A DNA stretch of 64,000 bases from Guadua angustifolia (lineage: Eukaryota; Streptophyta; Magnoliopsida; Poales; Poaceae): contig CM070514.1 in assembly GCA_036346375.1 (NCBI GenBank), positions 14,102,463 to 14,166,462 of the forward strand. The letters run 5' to 3'. The notes beneath the pieces were generated by a model, which saw only the letters and a list, made by a program, of their open reading frames with translations, was not told where the DNA came from and ran no database searches. Position 1 is the first letter of the stretch, and every line of letters starts with the position of its first letter. Of this stretch, positions 31,651 through 44,100 are shown in pieces. The position numbers were made by a program, and so were the translations under genes.

Positions 31651-32693
31651 TGTCGACGTGTTTGTGCCAGACAGTATTGGTTCGAGTGTATAACCGAGTT
31701 TCGGTAGGGGGTCTTCACAGCTGCGTCACTCTCGGCTCTCTTCTCTACTCTCTCCACGTGATGAGCAGGACAGGAAGCTCAAGAACACAAAGGGAACACA
31801 AAGGGATTTACCTAGGTTCGGGCCCCCAATGTGGGTAACAGCCCGTCCTGCTCAAGCTCGTGTTGCTCTAGTATTCTGCTTGCTCTTAGTTGTGAGCTGA
31901 TCGACTAACCGACCTCAGTGATCCGATTTTCCGACCTCCTCATGCCTGATGTACACTAGCTCCCTTATATACTCCCGGGACTAGCTAGGGCAGGCGGAGG
32001 GAGTGGTTTTACATTAATTACATTAACTGTGTCTAGTCCTATCGCTACTGTCCCTCGGAGCCTCTTTGTCTACGCCGTAGCTTGACGCCGCCTGTCTTCG
32101 GACCGCCCGAGAGGAGGGGTTCGGACGCTGCGTGACGAACGCCTCGTATACGCATCACCCCGTCTTGCCCAGGGTGGTGTAGATGGAACGGGAGTTGGTG
32201 AAGCTGGTTCAGTCGGAGGGATAGGTCATCATAGCGTTAGGGAGCCACGCTTATTTAATGGCCTTCAGGTGCACTGTAACGGTTCCCCGCGCATTGAATG
32301 GCTCCCATGCATATTTAATGGCTCCCATGCGCATTTAATGGCTATGATACGTTGTGATCCTGGCGATTGCTTCGGGCGGAAGCCTCCCAGCTCTGTCTGC
32401 GTGGTGGGCTGAGAATGGGCTCGCCTGCTCGTCGGGCAGCCACGTGGCCTAGTCGCCTGACTGCTCGTCAGGCAGCCACGTGTCCCGGTTTTCCGTGGTC
32501 ATGATCTGCTCACCCGGGGCTGGGACCTAGTCGTCCAGCTACCCGTCGGGCGGCCACGTGACCTAGTCGCCTGGAGCTGGGACCTGGTCATCCGCCAAGC
32601 TTTCTTTAGCAGGTTGAGTCCTTTTCACTGGACCTTCTTCTCTATGCATCTATGCATCGTAGGTTGAGCACCCCGGTGTAGAATACACCAACA
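31651..32693 (-). repeat. 5' LTR of element G
   Basis: On the minus strand it starts TGTTGGTGTATTCTACACC at 32693 and ends CGTCGACA at 31651, 1,043 bp. Near 32340-32270 it holds three variants of CATTAAATGCGCATGGGAGC. A TATA-like GTATATAAGG is near 31970, followed by GGGCCCGAACCTAGGTAAAT. It provides the uninterrupted reference for LTR A, including the MITE site and the site hit by element B. Its start abuts copia RT sequence at 32694. Confidence 0.82.
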
Positions 32694-32812
32694 CTCATCA
32701 AAATGAATATTCCAATCCTGAGATGCTTGCTTCAACCCATAAAGGGATTTCTAAAGTTTGCGTATTGTACTAGCATTATTTGGATCGACAAAACTCTTAA
32801 GCTGTGTCATTT
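32694..32812 (-). pseudogene. Copia RT fragment between elements G and E
   Basis: The minus strand encodes MTQLKSFVDPNNASTI, a stop, and KSLYGLKQASQDWN, a conserved Ty1/copia RT segment. It is only 119 bp long and is cut by LTR G on one side and LTR E on the other. G and E both inserted into, or deleted up to, this older copia copy. Confidence 0.85.
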
Positions 32813-34157
32813 TGTAGGATCAAGGATAACCGACTAAATAGGAGAGGGGATGAATAGGAGGTTTTTAAAATTCTTTGGCTCTAATTCAATAATTAGCAAG
32901 AATTCTATGAATTACAATTCTACAACAATTAAAACCTTAATAAGCCATGTTTTGCTATGTGAACAGACAACCTGATTCTTGGCAAGAACCACAATCCTAG
33001 AGAGATAATCAAATACTAAGATCACTACGAATGTAAACTTTACAAATTCAATCACTGGTTCGCACACCTCCAAGCCATCTAGGAAGCGACAACCTTGAAG
33101 AGAATAGAAAGTTAGTGCTCGCTTAAGGTTGATCAAGTGTCTAATGGCTCAAAATCAAATTACACACTTGAATGTTCTCAACACCACTAAAGAGAGAATT
33201 GAATGCTCAATCGATGAAGAGAGAGTAGCTTGAGCTAAAAAATATGCAATGAATGTCCAAGAGGGTGCCTTTGCTACTAGTGAGTGGGTATTTATAGTCC
33301 CCAACAACAAATCTAGCCATTAGGGTTAACTTCTTCAATTTTTTAGCAAAACCAATACTACCATCCATGTAGGACCAATGTTATGATCGAATTTAGCATT
33401 TAGTGTAGTGGTTAGTAGCCATTGCTATAATACCATGTTACTACTGCCTTGTAGGACTTGTAGTATCGGCCTTTAAATCCAAATATATGCAATTTGAACT
33501 CATTCTAGAAAAAGGCTACCACACCAAAAGGCTGGTCCTACCGGAGTCTGGTAGTACCCGCTCCTACATGGGCGGTAATGCCAACCTAAGAAAATGCACT
33601 CAAAGCACATCGTTCTGGAATAAAGCTACCACTCAAGAGAGCTAGTACTACCGAAGGACCAGTAGTACCGCTCCTTCATGGGCGATAGTGCCAGCCACAC
33701 TGATTTCACTAAAAATACATCATTCTGTAAAATAACTACCACTTTTAGGGTCAATACTACTGGACTTGTAGTAGTACCGCTCCGACATGCGAGGTAGTGC
33801 TAGTTTTATAGATTTTTCAAGAAATGCACATTACTAAGTATGAGCATGATTTGTGCCATGTTTTTTTTATCATTTTCAGGCTACTAGCCAAAAGGTCCCT
33901 CTTAATAGTACGATACCTATTCTAGCAACCCAATCTTTTCTTTAAATACCAATATTGGCAAAAGCTTTGAAAAGGTTCAAAAATATTTATACCTTGACAT
34001 TGAGCTTGACACCTTGATTTACTTTGTGCTTCATGATTTCACCTCTTTATGTGCAATGTCTAGGACCAACCTATTTTTATAATCTCAAGAGAAATTGTTA
34101 GTCTTTTAATCATAATTGTCATTAATTAAAAAATGAATTGGGAGCCTAGATGCTTCA
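32813..34157 (-). repeat. 3' LTR of SIRE/Maximus-like copia element E
   Basis: The minus strand starts TGAAGCATCTAGGCTCC at 34157, a typical start for this group, followed by TTAATGACAAT. It ends CTTGATCCTACA at 32813, so the LTR is 1,345 bp. It contains three copies of a motif of about 35 bp, near 33550, 33661 and 33770 (GTAGTACCGCTCC...GGTAGTGCC, with variants). Confidence 0.8.
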
Positions 34158-34170
34158 ATCTCCCCCTTTA
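34158..34170 (-). other. Polypurine tract of element E
   Basis: The minus strand reads TAAAGGGGGAGATT next to the LTR start. A second purine tract, TTAAGGGGGAGTATT, lies near 37400, right behind the pol stop. Elements with an extra ORF behind pol can have both. Confidence 0.8.
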
Positions 34171-35249
34171 TGGTAATTGTTGACAACCTCAACAGATATA
34201 ACAATGTTAAATTTGTTTTTAAGTATACATCTAGTCAAACAAGTTGTATACTCTAATATTTTGTTTTAAGTAACATTACACTTCGTTGTGATGAGATTGA
34301 CCATTTTGAAGTAAAATGCTATCAAAGCAACCATATATAGTTCAGGCTCCCCCTAAATGTGTGCATAAAGATAATAAAATGAAATCATTAACACTTTAAT
34401 GAATTTTGGAAATTTTTGGTGAAGTTTCCACTATATGTTGGATCTGAGGAAGCATGATATTGTAGAAAATTGAATAAACAGTCAATATAACAATATGCAT
34501 GCACATAATACATAAGATCAAATATGAACAAATAAGAAACATAGTAGTAAAGCATAAACATTCATCATCCATTACACGCATTCAACATAAGATCCATAAA
34601 CATCCATGCAATATCCAAAAGCAAAATAAATTCAATTAGCTTACAATGACCTAAAAAAATATGAATATAGCCCATAAACTAATCATGTAAACTATGGCCA
34701 CCTTCACTTTCACTTTTCCCTTCTCATCGCGGTACTGAGAAAATGATGCATTGAGATCATCCAAGCACTGAGAGAAGCATGCACTGAAGGCATCCATGTG
34801 ACCCCTGACATCGTTCACCATCTGACGTGTCTAAGCTTGGTACCATCCACACTAGCAAACTGTCCCATCAAAACATTTCTAAGGCTCACTAGGCTTGCTA
34901 GAAGGTATATTGTGCACATCATGCGCATGCTCTTCTTCCTCCTCTTGTTGTGGTTGCTGTTTTTGGTGGCACTGATCCATGTGCCCTAAGACTTGAGGCA
35001 ACGCCTCACACAGTTTATACGGCTTGTGCACATTTTTCGAGCAGACCATTGTACCCAGTCACCCTTGTAATTAGTGCCATGATGTAGGGAGCAAAGTAAA
35101 CCATCTTCCCATGGTCACAGGATGAAGAAGCCATCTCCCTAAGTATGAAGTCGACCACATCAAATTTCTGTCTATGCATGATCTTGTTCATGATGTTCCA
35201 AGCAAAGCTACAAATTTAATCAAAGTTACAACTTTTTGGATGAATGGTA
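34171..35249 (-). other. Region between the extra ORF and the 3' LTR of element E
   Basis: AT-rich DNA of about 1.1 kb. It may hold decayed 3' codons of the extra ORF, as its composition and direction continue it, but I can read no clear protein in it. Confidence 0.4.
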
Positions 35250-36218
35250 ACCTTAATGATTTTGTTTATTAGAATAGGCTAAGGATGGAGTCTTGCTTTC
35301 TAGGCCTTCTGACTCCAATTGTAGGGTCATAAAAGTCAAACTACTGAGATAGCCTAAGGACTCTATCACTGTGAATCCAAGGATATCCACTTTGGAAATC
35401 CCTAATGCATGCTCAAAGTCCTCCTTCGAAGTAGTATATAATTGAGAACCTATCATCGACATGATGTAGTCGAAGGAGTCTGAAATGAAAATGGCAGCAT
35501 AAAACTGATGCACCATATCATTCACAAAGTAACTTCGACGACTCACAAGGTTCATCAAATCAACACCTTGAAACAACTCTAGCACTCCAACAAACAAAGG
35601 TATTTTCTAAATGTGGTCCCAATTAATCCACTTCTGACTAGCGAAATCTTTCTCCTTGTATATCTCATTACAACTTTTGTTGGAAAAGTGTGCAAAAGCG
35701 GTGCTCAGTTGTAGTCTAAAGAAGGAGGTATTGATTTACCTCCCTTAAGGCAAAATACTTATGGAGCTTGATTTGCCTCAAATCTTCCAATGGATCTACG
35801 TCAGGCATTTCATCATAATCACTTACTCTTCCTCCTCTTCTTCTCCTACTTCTTCCTCCTCCTCCTCGTCCTCCTCCTCTTCTTCTTCCTCAGAATCTTG
35901 AGAAATTTGCTTGCCCTTCCTAGCACAAGAGGTCCCTCCTAGCTCATGCTGCACAACCTTCCTTATTTCTTGATCTCTCACAGCAATTGTGTAAGAATCA
36001 TTGTTATTGTTGTCACTACCATTGTAGGGAGCTGGGGTAGGAACTCTCGCACTCTTGGTGGACTTCCTAATAGTTCCACCACAACGATGAGCAAGCACCT
36101 TGGATGGATTCTTAACCCTTAGCATAATCGATGGATCACAAGGATAATAGGGAAGATAAGTGAAGGAGATTAGGTGCACAACCCTAGAGTTTGACAAAAA
36201 GAATAGCAAAATTTTCAT
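35250..36218 (-). pseudogene. Extra ORF behind pol in element E (env-position ORF, function unknown)
   Basis: Two minus-strand frames follow each other. 36218-35823 starts MKILLFFLSNSR, has a basic middle (GGTIRKSTKSARVPTPAPY) and ends in a run of about 30 residues that are nearly all Glu, encoded by a CTC/CTT-type microsatellite on the plus strand. 35597-35253 reads VGVLELFQGVDLMNLVSRRS, then VNDMVHQFYAAIFISDSF. It lies downstream of pol in the sense direction, where SIRE-type elements carry an extra ORF. I recognise no enzymatic or membrane-fusion domain and do not call it an envelope gene. A frameshift or stop separates the two parts. Confidence 0.5.
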
Positions 36219-37491
36219 ATGTTTGCAAGAAATTCGGTACTATTGCCTATACTGGACCGGTAGTACCGCTGTTTCATTGCGATAGTGCCGGCTCATCAGG
36301 GAGCCGAATTTTCTAATTTGCAAAATCATGTTTTTGATTAGATCTAACAATGGAATTGCATGGAATGACTTCACAAGTCACCGATCTACTCATTTTAACT
36401 AGTGATTATATCACAAATTACATGCATTTGCAATATTTTGCATCAAACCCTAAAATCAACAAATAGAGATCTAGAGCAAGAAATGAGGAAAAGGAGAGCA
36501 AAAAAGAGAAGAGAGAGGGTCACCTTGAGGGGATGTGTGCTCTTGAATGAGAGGAGAACCTTGGAGTTGAGAGGAATTGGAGGATTTTGATCTTGGGGAT
36601 TTTTGAGAGAGGGGGGGAGCCAACCCTAGTTTTGAGAGAGAGATCAACAAATGAGGCAAAGGAGATGAGGTGAAACCGGCTAGGCTAGGAATAGAAGAGA
36701 GAAGCACATGGCCAAACCGAAACTCCCCTTAAACTAGTCCCACTTGACAAATCTGGTACTATCGATCCCACATGGGTGGTAGTGCCGGTTCATGCCTGAT
36801 AATTCAGGAAAAATTCATATTTAAGTTGAGATGCTCCAATGTATTTTCAGACCCATTGAAATCATATGAGAGCATTTCCATGTTAGCACAAACTCAAGAA
36901 CCCATATTTTTAACATAGTTTTTACAAGAATAACTTTTGAGAGTATCAAATTCTCCTTTTTGAAAATAAAAAGTCTAATTGAAGAGAAAATAAATTTAAT
37001 GAACTTGTTTGAATTTGAAATACTTGTAGGACACTAAAACACGTGTTGTGCTAGTTCCATAAGCTACAACTCAAGAAGTGCATATAAATAGATCAATATA
37101 GACCATGGCTTTGGATTTGGAAAGAATTTTAAAAGGAAAATTTTCAAACATGTTTTTCCTTTTATAACAAGATAAGGGATATGATTTTTGATAAGTATAT
37201 TTTTTATATGTGATTAAGGATTATACAAATATATATTTTGAAAATGAAGAATTCAAGAAGGATTTTGTAGAACCTTCAAAATATCATATTTTCAAATAAT
37301 TTTGTTCTAGAATATCTAGAGTCTTATTTTTTAGCAATATTAGTGTCTTTTGATATTTTCATGTTTTAGAGATGTAGTATACAAGAAGTTTGTATAATAC
37401 TCCCCCTTAATGTGCTCTCCAACAAGATATCAAAGAATCAACAAAAAAAGCAAATAACACCAGATAAAGATCCAACCATGGTGCAAATTGT
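36219..37491 (-). other. Spacer between pol and the extra ORF of element E
   Basis: About 1.3 kb without coding potential. It carries two further copies of the LTR motif: GGTAGTACCGCTGTTTCATT near 36250 and CATGGGTGGTAGTGCCGG near 36770. Purine-rich stretches lie at 36470-36660. It probably serves as the leader of the extra ORF. Confidence 0.5.
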
Positions 37492-40073
37492 TCAAGCAAC
37501 ATTAGAGATATCTATGACATTTAATTCATTCCTCAACATACAAAAATGGGTTTCATCTAGAGGTTTGGTGAATTTATCCAATAATTGATCATTAGTTCTT
37601 ATGTGGCTAATGACTATGTAATCTTTTCTTGGTTCTTGAATATTGGACCGAGTTATTGGCTAGTTTTATAGTGCTTTCATTATCACACAAAAGAGACACA
37701 TTAATATTAATTCCATAATTCATTAAGGTTTGCCTCATCCATAATAATTGAGTGCAAGAACTACCGGCGAATATATATTCGACTTCGGCGATGGATAAGG
37801 CTATGGAGTTTTGTTTCTTGGAGAACCATGAAACTAAGGATCTACCTAGAAATTGACAACTCCTGAAATGCTCTTTCTATCCACTTTGCAATTCGTATAA
37901 TCGGATTCCGAATAACCAACTAAATCAAATTTAGCACTCTTAGGATACCACAAGCCTATATTAGAGGAATGTTTTAAATATTTTAGAATTCTCTTAATGG
38001 CCACTAAATGTCACTCTTTGGAGATGCTTGAAAACATGAATACATGCGAACACTAAATATAATGTTGGGCCAAGATGCAGTAATATAAACCAAACTACTA
38101 ATTATGAATCTATAAAGCTTTAAATCTACCAATTTACCTCACTCATTTAGGTTAAGATGCCCATTTGAAGCCATGGGAGTCTTGATGGGTTTTGCATCCT
38201 CCATACCAAATCTTTTAAGTAAGTCCTTCACATATTTGGCTTGACTCACGAAAGTACTTCCTTGAGTTGCTTGTTTTGAAGTCCAAGAAAATAACTTAGC
38301 TCTCTGATCATGGATATCTCAAATTTCCTACACATATATCACTAAATTCTTTGCAAAAATCTTGGTTAGTAGAACCAATTTGTAATGCATCAACATAAAT
38401 TTGGCATACAAAGAATTCATTATCAATTATTTTAGTGAAGAGGTTTGTATTAACCATCCCATTTTTAATCATTTTAAGAGTATAAAGTCTCTAAGTTGCT
38501 CATACCATACTCTAAGAGCTTGTTTAAGGCCATAAAGCACCTTAGAGAGCTTGTAAACATGTTTAGTAGGACTCTTAAAACTATGAGGTTGTTCAACAAA
38601 TACCATTTTAGATATTTTGATATTTAAAAATGCACTCTTCATATCCATTTGAAATAGTTTAATACAAAACAAGATGCAAATACAAGTAAGATACAAATGG
38701 TTTCTAATCTAGCAACAGAAAGTTTCATCAAAATCTAAACCTTCAATTTGGGTGAAATCTTGAGCCACCAACTTTGCTTTATTTCTTGCCACAATTCCTT
38801 TTTCATCCTGTATATTTCCAAAAACTCATTTTGTATCAATGACATTATTATCTTGGGTTCTCCCCACTAATGATCAAATATCATTTCAAGTGAAATTGTT
38901 AATTTTTCATGCATGGAGTTCAACCAATCTGGATCATCTAAAACTTCATCTATATGAGAGCATTCAAAAGAAGAGACAAAAGAGTAATGCTCACAAAAAG
39001 AAGCAACATAAGATTGACTTTGAACACCTTTACTAAAATCACCCAATATTTGATCTATTGGATGATCTTTTGATATTGCATGGTAAATTCTTTGAGGTTG
39101 GGCTGGAAGAGGATTGTTCTTCTTAGTCCTCCTAAGGCTTAATGTCTCCAAGGGTCATGTTCTTCATTACTTGTCTTAGACCTTCATCACCAATATTATC
39201 CAAATTTTCATGCTCTTCTTGAAAGCTATTATTCTCATCAAATTCAACATCATGCATCAACTAATTCGGAGGTTTGGTTGAAGACATGGTAAGCCATACT
39301 ATTTAAAGAATAACCAAGAAGAAATTCAACATCATAGTGACTTTGAAATTTTGAATGTCGAACACCTTTTTCAAAATAAAACATCTGCACTCGATGACGT
39401 GAAAATAAGAGATGCTCGGGCTTTTGCTAATAAGAAGCTCACAAGAAGTTTTTCTCAAAAGGCGATGCAAATAAAGATGGTTTGTGGCATGACACGTAGT
39501 ATTGATTGCTTCCATCCAAAAACTATCAGAAGTACCATAATTATCAAGTATTGTTCTTGCCATTTCAATTAATATTCGTATTTTATTTCAAGTTCAACAG
39601 AAAAATCTTTGATTCTTGTATTTCTGAACTTGGAATAATTATTACTACAAATTTTCTTTATTTTGAAATCAAATTCATTTTGAGCCCTTTTTGCAGAACT
39701 TTTGAAAATGCCGGAGGCTTCATATTTGTCATGTAGAAAGAAGACTCAAGTGTACCCCGAGTAATCATCAATAATGACTAAACAATAAGAATTATCCTTG
39801 ATACTCTTATAGGTTGTTGGGTCAAACAAATCCATGTGTAAGAGCTCTAATGGCCTAGAAGTGGATATGATACTCTTGGATGGATGAGAGCTAGCCACTT
39901 GATTACCGGCTAGGCAAGCATTACATAGTTTATTTTTCTCAAACTTCACGTCCTTAAAGCCCACTACTAAGTCATGTTTAAAATGCTTTTTAGGTTTAAT
40001 CGCGCCCACATGAGCTAGCCTTCTATGCCAAAGCCAACCTAATGAGGTCCTTGCAATTAAGCTTGTATGAATT
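37492..40073 (-). pseudogene. pol: SIRE/Maximus-like copia pol (integrase, RT, RNase H), element E
   Basis: On the minus strand the pol fragment begins at about 40073 in the zinc-binding part of integrase (RLAHVGAIKP, LCNACLAGN). It continues with LLHMDLFDPTTY (catalytic Asp), VIIDDYSGYT and the C-terminal SKSPSISYFHVIECRCFI. RT motifs are MDMKSAFLNI, VEQPHSF and VLYGLKQALRVWYEQL. The RNase H end reads DKFTKPLDETHFCMLRNELN and stops at 37492. The sequence has more than ten frame breaks. A hAT MITE begins at 40074, so the integrase start, protease and gag are not attached. Confidence 0.87.
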
Positions 40074-41145
40074 AGGGGTGAAAATGGGTTTGATAAGGGA
40101 GGAAATTAATCTTCCCGTATCCTAACCTATATTTTTTCTTGAATTCAGAACTGGATACGGGCTAGCTGGATACGGATATGGATTCGGGTTATTCGGGATA
40201 CGGATAATGCACGCATATATAGAGTAATATATATTCAATTAAAACCATACGAGTACTTGACTATAGCAACAAATTATGTATTAATCAAACTCAACAAACA
40301 TCGTAGAATGAATATGCTATTTGAAGTTCAATAGAACCAACTAATTGTTAATATAAATGGGCTGACATAGAAAAAATATGATGAAAATTGGCTGGGTCTT
40401 GCTGATATCCGAATTAGGGATGGCAATGGGCCTCGATCCCCATTTCCCCACGGGGAATTCCCCTATTAGGGGATGGGGACAGGGGAAATTTCTCCCCGTA
40501 GGGGGGCTTATCGGGAAAAATATTGCCCTCAAGCAGTGATCGCAGGACAGGACGCCCACCATTCCCCGTCCCCGATCCCCGTCCCCGTTCCCATCCCCGC
40601 GTTATCACTAATAAGTGGGAGTAAATGATCATTATCAAAAGAAAAAAGAATATACATGAGGTCATTATTAATAAACATACTAAATATGAATTACTCTAGT
40701 AATTCACTCACACTTTAATCACACTTGCATCATTACTCTAGCGATTAATTCATGTAGCATGTGATCTTTTATATAGTATTTTTGGGGACTAGTCCCCGTC
40801 GGGGCCTCGCAAACCCATCGGGGATTGGGGACGGGGGGAATTAAGCCCCGTGTACGGGGACAGGGATGGGGGCGGGGAAATTTTGCTTATCGGGGATTGG
40901 GGATGGGAGGGCGCTCCCCATGGGGATTTTCCCCGTTGCCATCCCTAATTTGAATAGGAAAAATTTGAATATCTGATCAGATATCCAAATAGGAAAAATC
41001 TAGATATCCGAATATGAAAAATTTGAATATTCGGATCCCGTCCTGTATTTATCGAATATTGGATGCTCTAGATCCGATCCTGAATCTGGATTCAAGTATC
41101 CGGATCCGGTCCTGGGTCCGACCGGACAGTAAAATCCAGTCCTGG
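40074..41145. mobile_element. hAT-type MITE (right end lost), host of a second MITE
   Basis: The left end is TAGGGGTGAAAATGGG, a well-known hAT terminal repeat in grasses. The interior has many CGGAT/ATCCG words, on both sides of the inner MITE (TACGGATATGGATTCGGG at 40165 and TATCCGGATCCGGTCC at 41098). The reciprocal right end (CCCATTTTCACCCCTA) is absent: the LTR of element C starts at 41146. Without the inner MITE about 540 bp remain. It lies next to the integrase of element E. Confidence 0.7.
40415..40947. mobile_element. hAT-type MITE nested in another hAT MITE
   Basis: The 533-bp element starts TAGGGATGGCAATGGG and ends CCCCGTTGCCATCCCTA, so the termini are inverted repeats. Flanking octamers are ATCCGAAT (40407-40414) and ATTTGAAT (40948-40955), an 8-bp hAT duplication with two C-to-T changes. 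The subterminal regions carry dense GGGGA/CCCCG words, the centre is AT-rich. It has no coding capacity. Confidence 0.88.
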
Positions 41146-44100
41146 TGTAACACCCCGGTACCCTGTGCCCTGAATGTTACACTCTTAAGCACCAACATAC
41201 AAACAAACAACCCAAAATTTCTAAGACATTTCAGCATGACCTCTATGCAATTAGAGCAAAACAAAACAACAACAATATAATAGCAGTCATGACAACCGTT
41301 TGAGCACAAATAACAAAGAAGAGCAAATATAACATATAACAACTGTAGTACTATACTTAGTGAGTGGAGAAAAACAAAGTGATAACCATATAGTGAATCA
41401 CATGAACAATTTAAAATATATGAGCTTAACTCAACATATCACCATGCAACCATAAGTACACATAACAAAGCTAGTGTAACACCCCGGTATCTCATATGCC
41501 CTGAATGCGACAACATCATACTATTTTGCCAAGACTTAATCAATTTGCACATAAATTTAAGCAACACTTCTCCTCTTTTAACTGCTCCAACGAAACTAAT
41601 CAATCACTAGAGCAATCGACAAACAAACCATAATAGTAACATGCGCATAACCAAATAACCTTTCACATAGCTAGTTTTATTAAACATATTCCAAGGTTGG
41701 GAGTGTAATGCTACGGGGTTTCTTTTTCCTTCGAGTCGGGGGATTCTTGGTCCGGGTGTCTGGCAGGTTTATCTGTGAATTGTGGGAGAGAATTCTTGCC
41801 TTTTTCCTTTTCCTCTCTCCACCAACTTTTCAACTAATCTTTTCTTTCTAGTGTGTGTGGCTACAAAATCCTTGTGGGCTGTCTTTTTCCCAACCTTGCT
41901 GACCCCTCTTATTTTCCTTCTCTGGCTGCATGCTCCCAGGGGCCAGCGCCTCCTCTCCCTACCCCTGCCAAACCCAGCCGCCTCCCCCTCGTGTTTTCTT
42001 CTGGCTCTTTCCCCTGCGCCCCTGCCCTTCCTGGTTTCTCCCTGGACTCCCCTCCTGGCTCAGCGTCCCCCTCCCCTCCTAGCTCGGCGCCCCCTGCCCC
42101 TCCTGGCTCGGCGCCCCTCTCCTGCCCTTCCTGGCACGGCACCCCTCTCCTCTTCCCCTGTTGGGAAGCAAAGAGATCAGAAGAAGAACCCAATGGCAAG
42201 AAATTTCTTGCCTTCTTGTGGTGAGAACTCAAACAATTGAAATTGCGGCATTTGGTTTCTTTGTGCATGCCATGTGTTTGATGAAATGCCTAAAAGGGTT
42301 ATGATATGGTATCACTCTGTAACTTAGTGCACTCATGCTGAATGCATGGAGTTGTGGGTTGGAAGTGAGTTCACTTTGTTGTGTTGACCTTACTTGATGG
42401 GATTAATTGAATTAGGTTTTAATTTAGTGGCATGATGTTGTTTGTTTTGGACGTGCGGGCACGGAGGATGGGGATTTGTTCTTGGGAGGGCGTCTCTCTG
42501 TTGATGATGTTAGTGATAGATCTGAAATTTCTGTTTAGGGAAAAACATGAGAGTATGAAGCTGATTTGAGGATGCAATGTAATCTGGCTTGATTATGATA
42601 TTGTGTTTTGTTTAGTGATGCTTGTTACTTTTTGGAGTTGTTTTTATAGAGTAATTTGTGGAATGTTTATTTGGCCTATGTTGTGAATGGACAGAAGCTG
42701 TTTCTGTAATGAAGCTAGAGATAGATTTGGCATAGGTAAGGTGGGTGCGATGAAGCTCGTGGTGCAAGGGAGTGTGTTGTTAGCTCCAGAATTGGATGGT
42801 TACTGTTTGTAAGGTGCATCTAGTAGCAAATTGAGAAATGCATTGTTTCCTCAATTTATAAGATGTTTATGTCCCTTTTATTCAATCAGTTATGAAGCTC
42901 TGGAATCATTTAAAGGCAGTGTGTACTTTTAACATTGGGGGTTCTTTTCCTTCTTTTGATGGTGTTAAATGCTATGTTGGTGTTTGATTCGGATATCTTT
43001 TAGCACTTAAGCAAAAAGAGACTTGTTGGGTCAAATAGATTTATTACTTTAGGCATAATCTCTTTTTGTTGTTGTTTTAACACCACACCCACACCTTATT
43101 TTTGACTTGATGAGTGTTAGTTGGATTGTTTGGCAAGATGTTATCTGAACTCTGAAGTGGCTCTATGCATACCATTGTTAGTATGTCCGTACTTGCTGTT
43201 TGAAGTTCTCTCGGAATGCCTAAATATATATATAGCTGGTTAAACGAATAACTGCTGATTAATGATGATAGAGTTTTGTATTATTGGAGTAGGGAGAAAT
43301 GTTTATCACTAGAGTTTTGTATGCTTTAAATGGTAAAAAGGGTTAAAAATTGTTTATGCCATTGTTATTTCTCAAACGTATAAAGTCCCATATCGAGTAG
43401 TGTTCTATTAAACTCTTATTTAACCATGTTTGTTTAATTCTCCGATAAGTTTGTGAATGTGACAATCGTGCCTTGCCCTATCTTGGTTTGTTGTTCTCTA
43501 GGGTTGGAGGTTTCTAATACCGCATTGGGCCGTCAGTTTATCGCCGAGGTTAAAGGCAAGTGCAACCTTTACATTGCTATTAGGGGGAATGAGTTGAATG
43601 CTCGTGTTATGATTAATTGCATACTATGGTTTAAATTATGTTTATGTTTTTGGTCATGGTTAAGAGCAAATAATTATGATGCCATGTATGAATTGTTTAT
43701 AATCATCATTTGCATTTGCGCATTCATCATAGAAGAGGTGACCCATGTTGATGTGGGTCTCTGTACTCACACGTAGTGAGTACAAAAAGTCCTACCTCGT
43801 AGTCCCATCCACGGATGGGAGCGAGTCAGTAAGAGTAGGCCCCGCCATGGGATGGTTGGGAATGAGAGGGTGCACACCGACGGGTGTGCACTCAGCTATA
43901 CCGGTATAGGCTAAAAGGTTGCATTTGGAGCATGAGAGCATAAAAACATTGCATTGCTCTGTGTTGAAATTGATAAATGTTAATTGATGAGAAAGGATGC
44001 GACAAGTTGAGGATTGAGTCGTGGACTCATCCAGAAATGATTATTGAGGCATGGGTAAGGTTTACTTACGTTTTTGAGTTGGTTGTGGGAAGTGGAGGTA

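Noticed and set aside
31155..31838. Plus-strand frame of 227 codons
   Set aside because: It is antisense to the gag start and primer-site region of element G, with no domain.
41782..42240. Pro/Leu-rich frames in C1
   Set aside because: They come from the pyrimidine-rich tract of the solo LTR and its short repeats.
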